Source: Diphasiastrum complanatum
Lineage: Eukaryota; Streptophyta; Lycopodiopsida; Lycopodiales; Lycopodiaceae
Length of the DNA stretch: 64,000 nucleotides
Direction of reading: 5' to 3'
Assembly (NCBI GenBank): GCA_029204225.1
Contig: CM055104.1
Coordinates: 55,096,538-55,160,537 of the forward strand
Below the pieces are notes generated by a model. It did not search any database and was not told the DNA's origin. It saw nothing but the letters and a program-made list of their open reading frames with translations. Every line of letters begins with the position of its first letter. Position 1 is the stretch's first letter. Made by a program: the position numbers and the translations under genes. Shown piece by piece: positions 16,746-27,169 of this stretch.

Positions 16746-18514
16746 ATGGCTGCGCGCTGTATGAAGTTACCTGCTCTACCTCGGTCCATATTTGTCTGCG
16801 CTATAATCTCAATGCTGGCAACACAATGGAGCTATCAGTACGCGGAGGCGAAGCACTGCGATAAGCTAGATGGATCGATCAGTCGAGATGAGGATGGTCA
16901 TGATCGCCTTCCCTGCGAGAGGGATGGACGGCGGTTGGCGGGAGGGGGGGTAAGCAGCGGCCCCGGCTTTGGCAACGGGGCTGGTGGCAACAGTGGAGTT
17001 AATAACAGTAAGGGATCAGGAGGCATCCTGGGCAACGTGGGTAGTGGAAATGGTGGCGTTGGTGGCAACAACAGCGGAGCTGCCAAGGGAGGTGGGAGTG
17101 GTAGCTCCCGCGGCAGCAACGCTGGAAACAGTGGGGGATCAGGAGGTGGCTTGGGCAACGCCGGTAGCGGTAATGGTGGCCTTGGTAATGGTGGTAGTGC
17201 CGCTGGCAACAACTTTGGTAACGGAACTGCGTTGGGTGGCGGTGCCGGAGTTGGCCTTGGTGTTGGCAGTCTCCGTGTGGGATACTACGATCTAAGCTGC
17301 CCAAGCGCGGAGGCGATCGTTCGAGCAGCGTTCACAGGCAACATCCTTTCTGATCCAACCGCACCCGCTGCGCTTCTCCGATTAGTCTTCCACGATTGTC
17401 AAGTTGGAGTGAGCAACATTCTCAATACTCCTTCATTCAGTTGAATTTTTCCTGCCATATTTGTTTAACTTTAATCTGGTTTTTTGATGCAGGGATGCGA
17501 TGCATCGATTCTTCTCGACTCGGGAGGATCAGACACCAGCGAGTTGTTATCGGAGAAGAATTTTGGCATCCGACGTCTGGATTTTATTGATCAAATCAAG
17601 GCCACCGTTGAGTTTGCATGTCCCGGGGTGGTTTCATGCTCAGACATTATCGTCTTGGCTGCTCGAGAGGCCATAGCCATCTCTGGTGGCCCACGAATAA
17701 TAGTGCAAACAGGAAGAAGAGATTCCCTCTTTGCGAGCAACTTGGTAGCGGATGTTTCTCTTCCTCGAGCCTCTGTGAATATCGACACCTTTCTGGATAT
17801 TTTTCAAACTAAGGGAATGACGGTTCCAGAAAGCGTGGCCATCCTCGGTATGTACACGAGTATTCCTGTAGTTTTTCGGCGCATCATCCACCTAGTGACC
17901 TCTAATTTTATTTTGCGATGGAGCTATTTGGCAACAAATGTACATCAAATGCTTTTTCTTTTTCAAGTTCTGAATAGCTGCTTTTTTTAATACATAGTTT
18001 TTCTTTTGAAACTCTAAATCGCTCCTGCTTCAATATATTTAGAATAAAGGTAGTAGTTGGAGGAGAGACAGGGAGCAAGTATCATCTCTCAATATGTTTG
18101 CTTTGCTTTGCAGGTGCTCATACTATTGGCATCGGCCATTGTGTGAATGTAGTGGATAGATTATATCCCAGCACGGACGTCACTCTGGGCACATTCTTCT
18201 CCGGCCAGCTCAAATTTCAGTGCCCAACTAACCTTCCACAGGGTATGAACAACAACACAGTCATCAACAACGACCTTACTAATCTGATCTTCGATAACCA
18301 ATACTTTCGAGATGTGATGAGTGGGAGAGGCCTGTTTTTCATCGACGCGCAGCTTGGACTTGACCCGAGAACCTCTCCCTCAGTTGCAGCTTTCGCAGCC
18401 AATCAACAATTGTTCTTCGACATCTTTGGAATAGCTTTCAAAAAGCTCACGGCTTCAAACGTGCTGACAGGAAACTATGGCCAGATAAGGCAAAATTGCC
18501 ACTACACTGTCTAA
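16746..18514 (+). CDS. PER29: Class III secretory peroxidase with glycine-rich N-terminal extension (PER29-like)
   Basis: Haem peroxidase of the plant secretory class III, using H2O2 to oxidise phenolics in the apoplast or vacuole. Exons inferred from splice signals: 16746-17408, 17493-17847, 18114-18514, giving 472 residues. A hydrophobic stretch at residues 15-25 fits a signal peptide. Residues 66-174 are an almost pure Gly/Asn/Ser/Ala repeat region, absent from typical family members of about 320-350 residues. The catalytic domain starts near 178 (YYDLSCPS). It has the distal Arg212/His216 in RLVFHDC, GCDASILL, the FACPGVVSCSD pair, the proximal His342 in GAHTIG and all eight conserved cysteines, the last in QNCHYTV, so it should be active. 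The NFGIRRLDFIDQIK, GRRDSL and DPRTSPSVAAFAA stretches recall Arabidopsis peroxidase 29. The introns are 84 and 266 bases with GT-AG ends. The start is the first ATG giving a signal peptide in frame. Confidence 0.93.
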
Positions 18515-19700
18515 TAACTATCCAACCGTATCAATATGGGATACCCAGCTGCAATTCGCAAATGCTGAGTTAAAAATCTTAAATATTGGATTCAATTTAA
18601 GGTGTGCTTTAGATTTTCAGACTTGTGTAAGTTGTCTGCCTTTTTACTGTAAGAATCACATCCTTCCTCCGAATTTGGAAATATCCAGAGTGGCTGGATA
18701 TATATCTCGATTCCAAAGTGAGGTGATATCATCAGATGAAGCAGAATAGAGCTAAGTTGAAAGTCCTAGCATGTGTTTTAAGGGTGAAAAATTTGCCAGA
18801 TTTCATTGAAAAATCGGACATTGTTTTGTTCCTGCGGCTAAAAAAATAAAAAGTATATATATCCTAGATAGGGGGCAAAACAGCACAATTTAACTATGGA
18901 TACATTCATAGATATGGTCTCAAATTTTCAGGATGAAGTTCATTTCAAGCAAGGTATTACAGTTCAATGATCAAACAATTAGACGACTTTTAAGTATTTG
19001 ATCAATTTGGATTGAATATGGAAGCTTCATAAGTTACTCAAATCAGAGCTTTAACTTTGTACTCTTGTTGATGAATTATGTTGACTGCATTTTAGCTTAA
19101 ATGGAAAAAGCTGTTAAATAAAGTAGGTTTCATCTATCACATTGAGTATAGTTCTCGACCCAGCCAAAGAAGAAAGGTAACATAGGAAGTTGAATTTGTT
19201 CACCATTATGAATCATTTTTTGCTTTGTTCACCAATGGCTAATCTTGGACAAAACATTTGTAAAAGTGTTTTCAAAAGTGTCATATGGAAGCTCATTAAA
19301 TCTATCAACAACGTGCATATTAGTAGTACAAGGAGGGTACCCTATTGGGCTTTGAACAACATTGCCAAAGGAAAGTCTATTGAAATTGAATATTTTGAAA
19401 GACTTTACATAAATTTGTGAAATTGGATATATTTGAATGTCACACATATATATGTAAAGTCTATTGACCTTGACCAAATCAAAAGTGTTCTCAAAAGATG
19501 TCAAGGGGATCTAACACTATTGAAATTGAATGTAGTTAAGAACACAATTCATTGGCCATGCTTTGAAATTCTCCCATCCATAGACATTGACTTCTCACAT
19601 GATGAACACAAGCCTAGGAAACCCCAAGTAAATATATGCTCGACGAAAATTTAGGAAAAAATCTGTGGTGACAAAATTGAGTTCGAGAGGGGGAAAATAA
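18515..19700. other. 3' flank of the peroxidase gene
   Basis: AT-rich sequence, presumably including the peroxidase 3' UTR. No clear polyadenylation signal or other gene is seen. Two stretches around TTGAAATTGAATATTTTGA and CTATTGAAATTGAATGTAG (19375-19535) suggest an old degenerate repeat. Confidence 0.35.
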
Positions 19701-19752
19701 TGAAAGCGTATGTACAATTAAATAAACAAAAAATAAGAAATAAAAAATGAAA

Positions 19753-20244
19753 CTAACGGTGAAAAACAAAAAAAATAAGAGTGAGTCCGTTCATTATTTC
19801 TTTTGGATTTCTTGTTTTGCTTTTGTTTTCTTTTTTTTTAAATACGATCCTTGGTGATGAGATATGCTTCATGGAGCCTGGTCTAATTGTTGGCCTGTCG
19901 CATCTTCGACGTTGCGGTTCTTTTGGTGGGTTTCTGCAACCACGCGGACGAAAGGGGACCACAATGTGTTGTGTGTTATGGATTGCCAGCGGATTGGGCC
20001 GAACGTCGGGTGCATGTTCCTCGAGAAGCGATGCCTGACGTTTTGTATTAGGATCGAAACAGTATTCGCCGAAGCACACGTCCCATCGAGTATCTACTTT
20101 TGTAGTCGTCAGTAGGGTCTCCACATTATAATAGGCTTTTAGTATGATGGGATCTGGAGAGTTAGTCGCGTTGGCCATGAAGTGGTTGAAGGCCCTTTGG
20201 AAATCAACCTGTGCTCCAACCCTTTTGCCTTTATTAATGGCCAA
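19753..20244 (-). CDS. Uncharacterised 163-aa reading frame
   Basis: An open frame with balanced composition (starts MAINKGKRVGAQVDFQ, then FNHFMANATNSPDPIILKAY). The coding-like character continues upstream on the same strand in other frames to about 20430 (KKADSTVLLRNPELIKEYF), which suggests a longer frameshifted or spliced reading frame. The C-terminal part is basic and low in complexity. I recognise no domain. It lies between the peroxidase gene and a copia 5' LTR, so it could be a host-gene remnant or an older mobile element; function is unknown. Confidence 0.3.
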   Translation of the reverse strand: MAINKGKRVGAQVDFQRAFNHFMANATNSPDPIILKAYYNVETLLTTTKVDTRWDVCFGEYCFDPNTKRQASLLEEHAPDVRPNPLAIHNTQHIVVPFRPRGCRNPPKEPQRRRCDRPTIRPGSMKHISSPRIVFKKKENKSKTRNPKEIMNGLTLIFFVFHR

Positions 20245-20661
20245 TTATAGGCCTTGACGCTTGGAATCTTCAGTGTTGACCAAGATCTTTTTTTGGGCAT
20301 TGGATGGTACGATGGATCTGCCCTTAAAACTGTAGGAGCCGTAAAATACTCTTTGATCAGCTCCGGGTTACGTAAAAGTACTGTCGAATCCGCTTTCTTC
20401 TTTAGGAGCTCCTCGAGCTCCTCTTATCTTGATATCCGGAGTCAATTACTGAGAAGACCTTCTGCTACCAGTGCTTATGTACTGCCACAGGATCAACGAG
20501 GTTGTCCAAGGTGCGAGGAAGAACGATGGAGGTGGATGGAAGAAACGGAGGGTGGTGGTGAAGAAGTGGTGGGAGGTGATATGACGTGAGATGGTGAGTT
20601 GGCGAACTCGAGAGGAGGCTGTAAAACAATTGATCAGACAGATCTTGATTCTACTAACAAA

Positions 20662-21107
20662 GCACGCAATTTACTTGACAAAGGATGAGAAAGAAACGCA
20701 CGCGAGCTTGGAACATTTTTATTCGTAATCAATCTCAAAGGATTCACGAAATTTATCTTGCAGTCAACTCGAAAGATTCGCGAATAAATACATGTGCACT
20801 ACTCGTTGTAACTCACTCACTCAATCAGAGACACAACAGCGAGATAAGACAACAAGAGATTTAAATTGATGATTCAAATTCAGAGTTATAAAAATTCATT
20901 TTTGATCAATAGTTTTTTATTGTCTGAATTGTCTTAAGTTGTCTCTTACTTCCACATATAATTTCACATGCATATTCAATCAGAGCTAATACTGTTCTAT
21001 GAGTAAATAGATCATATACAGATCTGATTGAAGACGCTGATATTAGTTTGATTTATTCAAACTTTCATCGTGTTCTCTGTGGAAGAATAATTACTATTTT
21101 TCCTACA
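20662..21107 (+). repeat. 5' LTR of copia element (internally deleted)
   Basis: Matches the LTR at 8516-9407 at both ends but lacks about 450 bases of its middle, including the TTCGCGAA cluster; the TATA box is altered to AATAAATA. It ends in CTACA and is followed after one base by the primer-binding site. Confidence 0.85.
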
Positions 21108-21108
21108 G

Positions 21109-21120
21109 TGGTATCAGAGC
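21109..21120 (+). promoter_or_regulatory. Primer-binding site (tRNA-Met type)
   Basis: TGGTATCAGAGC, complementary to the 3' end of initiator tRNA-Met, the usual primer of plant copia elements. It marks the LTR boundary. Confidence 0.9.
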
Positions 21121-21214
21121 ATACAGGATCAAAGCTGATACAGTGATATCAGAATGAATCAAATCATTCCTCTTAGCAAGCCGCTATCTACTGGAGGTTA
21201 TTCAGAAATAGAAG

Positions 21215-24200
21215 ATGTCATCGATCATCAATATTCAAGCTAAGATCACTACAATCTTGGACCTAGAAGATTCAAATTACCTGATTTGGAGATTAAAGAC
21301 TTCACTCTTGTTGAAGGGCGAAGGTCTATGGCAATGGGTAGAACCAATAGAGGAGAAGCCGGTAGCTACTCCTAGCAAAGAACTTCGAGAGTGGAGTTTA
21401 AAACATGACAAATCTATAGCAATTATTGCGTCTTCAGTGCAAGACAATTTTATGCTAGGTCTTACATCAATTTCGAACACAAAAGATTTATGGAAAGAAT
21501 TGCAAACCAAGAATGAGACTTGATCTCGTAATCAGATCATATTCTTGGAAGACCAATTAACTTACTTACAGTGGGACGACAAAGACCTAAACACATTCGT
21601 GCAAAAGATTAAAGATCTATTTATTTCCTTGCAAAATTCTGGTACAAAAAATACAATTTCTAAAGAAAAACAACTTAGTTATTTTCTTCGAGCCCTATCT
21701 AGGTCATTCCACACAACTCGAACCTTATGGGTGAAAGATGCGACAATGACACTTCAAAAGGCAATAGATGCAGTTAAGGAAGAAGTAGAAGCTCGTGAAC
21801 GCTATGACGACAATGGTGATTCAAAAAATGCTCTATTTACTCAGAAGAATGGAGACGGTTCTAAACATGTGGTTGATGGAACTGGTGTATTATGGCTGGA
21901 CACGAATCCAGGAGACAAGAAACTGGAGGAAGTTCTCTATGTCCCTACTCTTGATAAAGATCTTCTATTTGTAGCTAAGATAGTCGATACAGGCATATTA
22001 GTAACCTTCACGAAGAACTCTTGTAAACTGTTCGAGGAAGATTATGATAACCTGGTTGCTAAAGGCAACACAGAAGGAAATTTATATCACTTGAACATTC
22101 GAACAAGAATCGAACAAGTCAGTCAAACTCAGGAATCGACAGATGTAGTGTGGCACAAGAGGCTATGTCACATGAACATGGAAGCCTTGTACCAAGCCAA
22201 CAAAAGTCAGAGAATTCAAGGAGTCGAAATCACAAGTAGAGATATTCGAACTACTTTCGAATCTTGTCTTAAAGGCAAGATGACTAGAACACCTTTCAGT
22301 AAGGATGTTTATAAAGCAATTAAGGTACTTGAAATTGTGCCTTCAGATATTTGTGGACCATTTGGAGTATTGTCGCAAAGTACTTCATTACGTTTATTGA
22401 TGACTTCAGCAAGTTCACTGTAGTATACTTTATTTGTATTAAATTTGAAGCTTTCAAAAAATTCGTTGAGTATACGAATTGGGCTGAAAAGCAGACAGAC
22501 AATAAGCTGAAGCAAATTCGCACAGATTGTGGAGGTGAGTACAATTCCAACGAGTTCAAAGCTTACTGTACTGATTGAGGTTTTATGCACAAGAAGACTG
22601 CATCTTACACACCTCAACACAATGGAATAGCTGAACGAAAGAATCGTACACTGATGGAAGTTGCAAGATGTATGATGGCTCATGCAAAGGCACCAAAACA
22701 ATTGTGGGCAGAAGTAGTGGCTACATCAAATTATCTCCAGAATCGTATTCTGAAATTTCGATATCCAAATGTTCGAACATGTGCAAGATTTGGCTTCGAT
22801 TTCCACCATATCTCATGAGGAGTTTTATCCCGATGAGATATGGTGGAAATCGAAGCCAAATCTTGCACATGTTCGAACATTTGGATGCACAGTGTATATG
22901 CACATACCAGATAAACTGAGAAAGAAACTCGTTGAAAAGACAGAACAAGGTTTTCTAGTAGGATTCGAGTTACATTCGTCATATTATCGTGTTTATGTAC
23001 CCGAAACTGGCAAGATAAAAGTTGTTCGAGATGTTAAATTTGATGAGATGAAATACATAGCAGACAGTGATCTAGTCGACTATGAAATTCTCAAAAATTA
23101 TTATGAGCTACCAACGACAACAGAAAAAAAACAAGCAAAAGATGAAAGAGAATTACCAAATTCATAGGGAGGTCAAGATCGAGTGTCTGACAGACTCGAA
23201 CCGCCAGTTCGAATTCCAGTAGAAAAGCTCAAACCAGAATCGAACTCAAAACTTGCAGAATCAAACTTGAAACCACCTATGAGAAGATCAGACAGCCAAC
23301 AAAAACCACCAAAAAGTTAAGGTCAGGATGTTTCTAATACAACCATTGAATTTTGTGGTTTATCTGATGAACCTCAAATATTCGAGGAAGCTGTTGATGG
23401 ACCAAATAAAGATCGCTGGATTCAGGCAATGGAGGGAAAAATGTCATCCATGTATAAGAACAATGTATGGACACTTGCACCAATACATGATGGCAGATAA
23501 CCAGTCAAGTGCAAGTGGATCTACAAGATCAAAACAGGTCCTGATGGAGAAAACATAAGATACAAAGCAAGGTTAGTTGCTAAATGATTTTCACAAAAGT
23601 ATGACAACGACTACATTGATACTTTCTCACCGGTAGTCAAACATACATCAATTTGCTTGCTATTTGCGTATGCAGTGGCTCATGATCTGAAGATCCATAT
23701 TGTGGATGAGAAAACGGCTTTCCTACACACAGAATTGGAAGAAGACTTATTTATGGACCAACCACTTGGTTTTGTAAGCCAAGAATATTCAGAATATGGA
23801 TGTCACATGAATAAAAGCATTTATGGTCTGAAATAAGCAACGAGACAATGGTATAGAAAGAAGGACAAAACACTACGTTCCATAGGCTTCAAACCTCTAT
23901 TTGCTGAATCAAATGTCTATATCAAGCATGTCCAAAATGAAATAATCATTCTAGCTGTTTATGTTGATGACACACTTATCTTTTCAAGAAGAGATAAGCT
24001 AATTTCAGATGTCAAAAGAGACATTTCTGAAATATTTGAGATCGCTGACCTAGGAGAAGCTAAAATCTATCTAGGCTTGCAGATCGTGAGAGACTTTGAA
24101 GGTAGTAAATTGTATCTTCACCAACAAAAGTACACTCAAAAGATCATTGAAAAATTCAACATGCTCGAATGCAAAGGTGTGCATATTCCCATGATACCTG

Positions 24201-24367
24201 AAACAATATTGAGCAAGGCAGATTGTTCGCAGACTCTCGAGAAAGAGGAACAAATGGCCAAAACACCCTATCGTAGGCTGATTGGATCATTGTTATATCT
24301 AACAGACAATACCAGATCTGATATAGCATTTGCAATACACAGGCCGAGCCAATATAATCGAAACCAA
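21215..24367 (+). pseudogene. Ty1/copia gag-pol, best-preserved copy
   Basis: Gag starts at 21215 (MSSIINIQAKITTILDLED) with a UBN2-type domain (YLIWRLKTSLLLKGEGLWQW). At about 21840 the frame passes directly into the region after the protease (GDGSKHVVDGTGVLWLDTN), so zinc knuckle and DSG protease site are deleted. Then come the gag-pre-integrase finger (VWHKRLCHMN), the integrase core with FIDDFSKF, IRTDCGGEY and an intact NGIAERKNRTL, a 54-bp palindrome at 22763-22886, the linker, and RT with VDEKTAFLHTEL, IYGLK and AVYVDDTLIFS near 23960. The frame ends at SDIAFAIHRPSQYN before RNase H, where another LTR is inserted at 24368. Stops and frameshifts (21521, 22420, 22576, 23165, 23498, 23585, 23835) make it inactive. 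Confidence 0.92.
22763..22886. repeat. Perfect 54-bp inverted repeat in copia integrase
   Basis: Arms 22763-22816 and 22833-22886 are exact reverse complements around a 16-base loop. The related copy at 7140-7240 has only the right-hand arm, and its flank corresponds to the loop in opposite orientation, so this copy gained an inverted duplication. Confidence 0.97.
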
Positions 24368-24472
24368 TGAGAGTTAAGGAGGCTCACTTCTAAAATCTAT
24401 AAGAGGGAGCCATTTCCTTTGTATTGTATCATCTTTCATTCTCATTCTAAGAAAACTCTCTTGGTTTCTCTA

Positions 24473-24548
<76 letters not shown>

Positions 24549-24739
24549 TACGTTGGGATAGAATAGCTTTGGGTAGGCGCTCGGGCCCCCAAAGCCTTTC
24601 TCAAACTAGGCATTCTCTCTCTCCCTCTCTCCACTCTCTTTCTCCTCTCTCTCCTCTCCCCCTCTCTTCTTGCTATGCAGGTGAAGGCGAGGTTGCCACT
24701 CCCAGCGACGGACCCCTATGCTACATCGATGACACAACA
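24368..24739 (+). repeat. LTR of a gypsy-type element inserted into copia
   Basis: Begins TGAGAG exactly where the copia RT/RNase H frame is broken, and ends ACACAACA one base before a tRNA-Asp type primer-binding site. It carries a TCTATAAGAGGG promoter-like box near 24397 and a (CT)n run at 24479-24543. Length about 372 bases; the matching 3' LTR is not seen in this window. Confidence 0.65.
24479..24543. repeat. (CT)n microsatellite
   Basis: A 65-base CT run inside the LTR. Confidence 0.95.
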
Positions 24740-24740
24740 G

Positions 24741-24758
24741 GGGCGCCGTTGTCGGGGA
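24741..24758 (+). promoter_or_regulatory. Primer-binding site (tRNA-Asp type)
   Basis: GGGCGCCGTTGTCGGGGA is close to the TGGCGCCGTTGCCGGGGA consensus of Athila/Tat-type plant gypsy elements, complementary to tRNA-Asp. Confidence 0.65.
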
Positions 24759-26240
24759 GCGCCACACACTCGTTTCGCCGCATACATTTCTCACTCTCTT
24801 CCTCTTTTCCTCTATCCCTCTCCTCTTCTCTCTCTTCTTCTTTTTCATAAAAAAAAATCGGATTTTAGGGGTAGAATAGTGTGAGTCGTGTTAGTTTTTG
24901 TCGTTTTTTGTGATTGTTTTTGTTTGTTTGCACTGTAGGGAGAGATTGTGGGGTGGTAGGATCAGATCCAAGCACCCAATCCCTTCGTTAATCCATAATC
25001 CATAAAAATCAGAAAAAAAAGCTCAAAATCTGTTTTTGGAGGGAAAAAGAGAGCCAAAATCCCATCAGATTTTGATTTTTCAAAAACCAGCAAAAACTAA
25101 CCTTCGCATGACTGGCAGTAGCTCCAGGGTACTGTCCTAGACCTGCATAGAAGCCTATGAAGGTTACTTCCCAATAGATTTTGAAAAAACAGAGAAAAAT
25201 CCATAAAAATTCAAAAATCCCTTGTAAAAATCATATTTTTTTTCAAAACTCAAAACTAACCTTCGCAGAGCTCTCTGAAGTTCCATCTCACTGAGACAAG
25301 GACACAGAGAAGTACGCGAGAGTTAGATCCCAAAAAAAGTGCCCCTGTGAAGGTTTCCAAGAGCAAAAAGTGGCCTAGAACCTTCTCAGACAGCAAATTT
25401 TTGAGTTTTCCTGGGAAGTAACTCTCGCAGCTTGGTAAGCAAGTGGATCGGACTCAGATACAAGCACATACCAGCTTGCGAAGATTAGTTCCCAAAAAAT
25501 CTCAAAATTTGGCCAAAAAACCCCAAAAAAATGTAGTTTTTTCAAGATTTTTTTGAGTTTCCTAGGGAAGTAACTCTCGCAACTTGGTGAGCAGCTGAAT
25601 TTAATTGAGATACAAGTGCATACCAGTCTGCAAAGGTTTGTTTCCAGAAAATCCTATTTTTTTTTTTAAAAAAAATTCCAAAAAAATGCACTTTTTTCAA
25701 GGTTTCCTTGAGTTTCCTTGAGAAGTAACTCTTTCAGCTTGGTGAGCAGGTGTATCTGACTGAGATACAAGTGCATATCAGTCTGCTAGGGTTTGTTCCC
25801 AGTAAATCTTAAAATTTTGCCAAAAAAACCCCAAAAAAATACAGTTTTTTCAAGAATTTTTGAGTTTTCTAGGGAAGTAACTCTCCCAGCTTATTGAGTA
25901 GCTGAATCTGACTGAGATACAAGTGCATACCAGTCTGCAAGAGTTTTTTTTTCCAGAAAATCTTAAAATTTTGCAAAAAAACCCAAAAAAAATACAGTTT
26001 TTTCAAGATTTTTGAGTTTCCTAAGGAAGTAACTCTCGCAGCTTGGTGAGCAGCTGAATCTGACTGAGATACAAGCGCATACTAGTTTGCAAGGATTTTT
26101 TTTTTTCCAGAAAATCCTAAAATTTTGCAAAAAAAACCCAAAAAAATGCAGTTTCTTTAGGATTTTTTTGAGTTTCCTTGGGAAGTAACTCTCACATCTT
26201 GGTGAGCAGCTGAATCTAACTGAGATACAAAGAGAACACA
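24759..26240 (+). other. Gypsy-type leader with tandem repeats
   Basis: Non-coding, A/T-homopolymer-rich sequence following the primer-binding site, reminiscent of the gag leader of the minus-strand gypsy element at 40210-40830 (both use CTTCGC/CGAAGG phrases). It contains the tandem array listed separately. No gag frame is found before the array ends. Confidence 0.45.
25360..26240. repeat. Tandem array, 152-156-bp units
   Basis: Six copies of a unit containing GAAGTAACTCTC, found at 25414, 25567, 25722, 25874, 26026 and 26182. Each copy carries AGATACAAGTGCATACCAG-like and AAAATTTTGC stretches. More diverged copies may extend left to about 25020. Confidence 0.9.
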
Positions 26241-27005
26241 CACACACACTAGAAACTTCTAGAAAGAGAGGAAATCATGGTATAAAATTTGGATGGCAGG
26301 AGAAGAACACGAGTGAGAATTTTTCTTTTTTAGGGTTTTTAAGGTTTTTTTTAGGGTTCTCTGGTATGGGAGAGAAATAGCGATATATTGAGGTATTGGA
26401 GAGAGAGAGAGAGAGAGACAGAGAGAGATGTATTAGCCACGTGCACCGTGGCTTGTCCTTAGAGCAATCTATTGTGCCCCCTTGCCCACTTAGACTTAAA
26501 CACATGCAAGCGTTGGGAGCACTTCAAGTCTGGCCCAACGACATGACGCCACATGGAATTGTTTGATCTAGTGCTTGCAAAAAAAATTGTGGGCACAAAT
26601 TTGGCACTGCAAGCACCCCAAATTTCTCTCTCGACTCCGCACAACCGACTTGCGGGCACGCTTAATTTGATGACTTTTTTGTGGTTACCCCAAATTTCAC
26701 GGGCACCAAATTTTGGCCGCAACCAAATTTCGCATGCTCTCACATCCACCCAAAGGAAGGAACTAACTCTTACCTTTATGGGTCGTTGCCCTAAGATTTG
26801 CTTATGGGATAATGTTTTTAGATGTTCACAAAGAGTCAAGTCATTCTTGGCTAAACATTCTCAAAAAAAATAAAAAAACCCAATAAAAGCCTGTCTCCAA
26901 ACCCGTGCATGCTTACCTGGCATTTGTGCCTTTGCAGTTTGCAAGGAGAACTCATCTGATCTGATATACACATTTACTGTCATTTTGCTGCAGAGAATTG
27001 CTCTC
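26241..27005. other. 5' flank of the fucosyltransferase gene
   Basis: No gene is seen. It includes a short CA run near 26236, a (GA)n run at 26399-26428 and an AT-rich stretch (CAATAAAAGCC near 26880) that may belong to the promoter. Confidence 0.35.
26399..26428. repeat. (GA)n microsatellite
   Basis: A 30-base GA run with one CA interruption. Confidence 0.85.
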
Positions 27006-27141
27006 TGTTTCTTTCTCTGTTCTTCTGTAGTTGCTTCCATTGATGCAGCAGCCATATGGGTTTTCGCTCTTGATGTTTCTTTCTCTGTTCTTCTGTAGTT
27101 GCTTCCATTGATGCAGCAGCCATATGGGTTTTCGCTCTTGA
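27006..27141 (+). repeat. 68-bp tandem duplication in the fucosyltransferase leader
   Basis: Units 27006-27073 and 27074-27141 are virtually identical. Each contains two upstream ATGs: a 5-codon frame (27056-27073 and 27124-27141) and a longer one. The longer frame starting at 27111 runs to a stop at 27185, past the main start codon at 27170, so it would compete with it if present in the mRNA. Confidence 0.9.
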
Positions 27142-27169
27142 TGCAAGATCATCAGAGAGCTATGCTTAG

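Noticed and set aside
25963-26247. Cys/Phe-rich 94-codon minus-strand frame
   Set aside because: It lies entirely within the 152-156-bp tandem array and repeats with its period.
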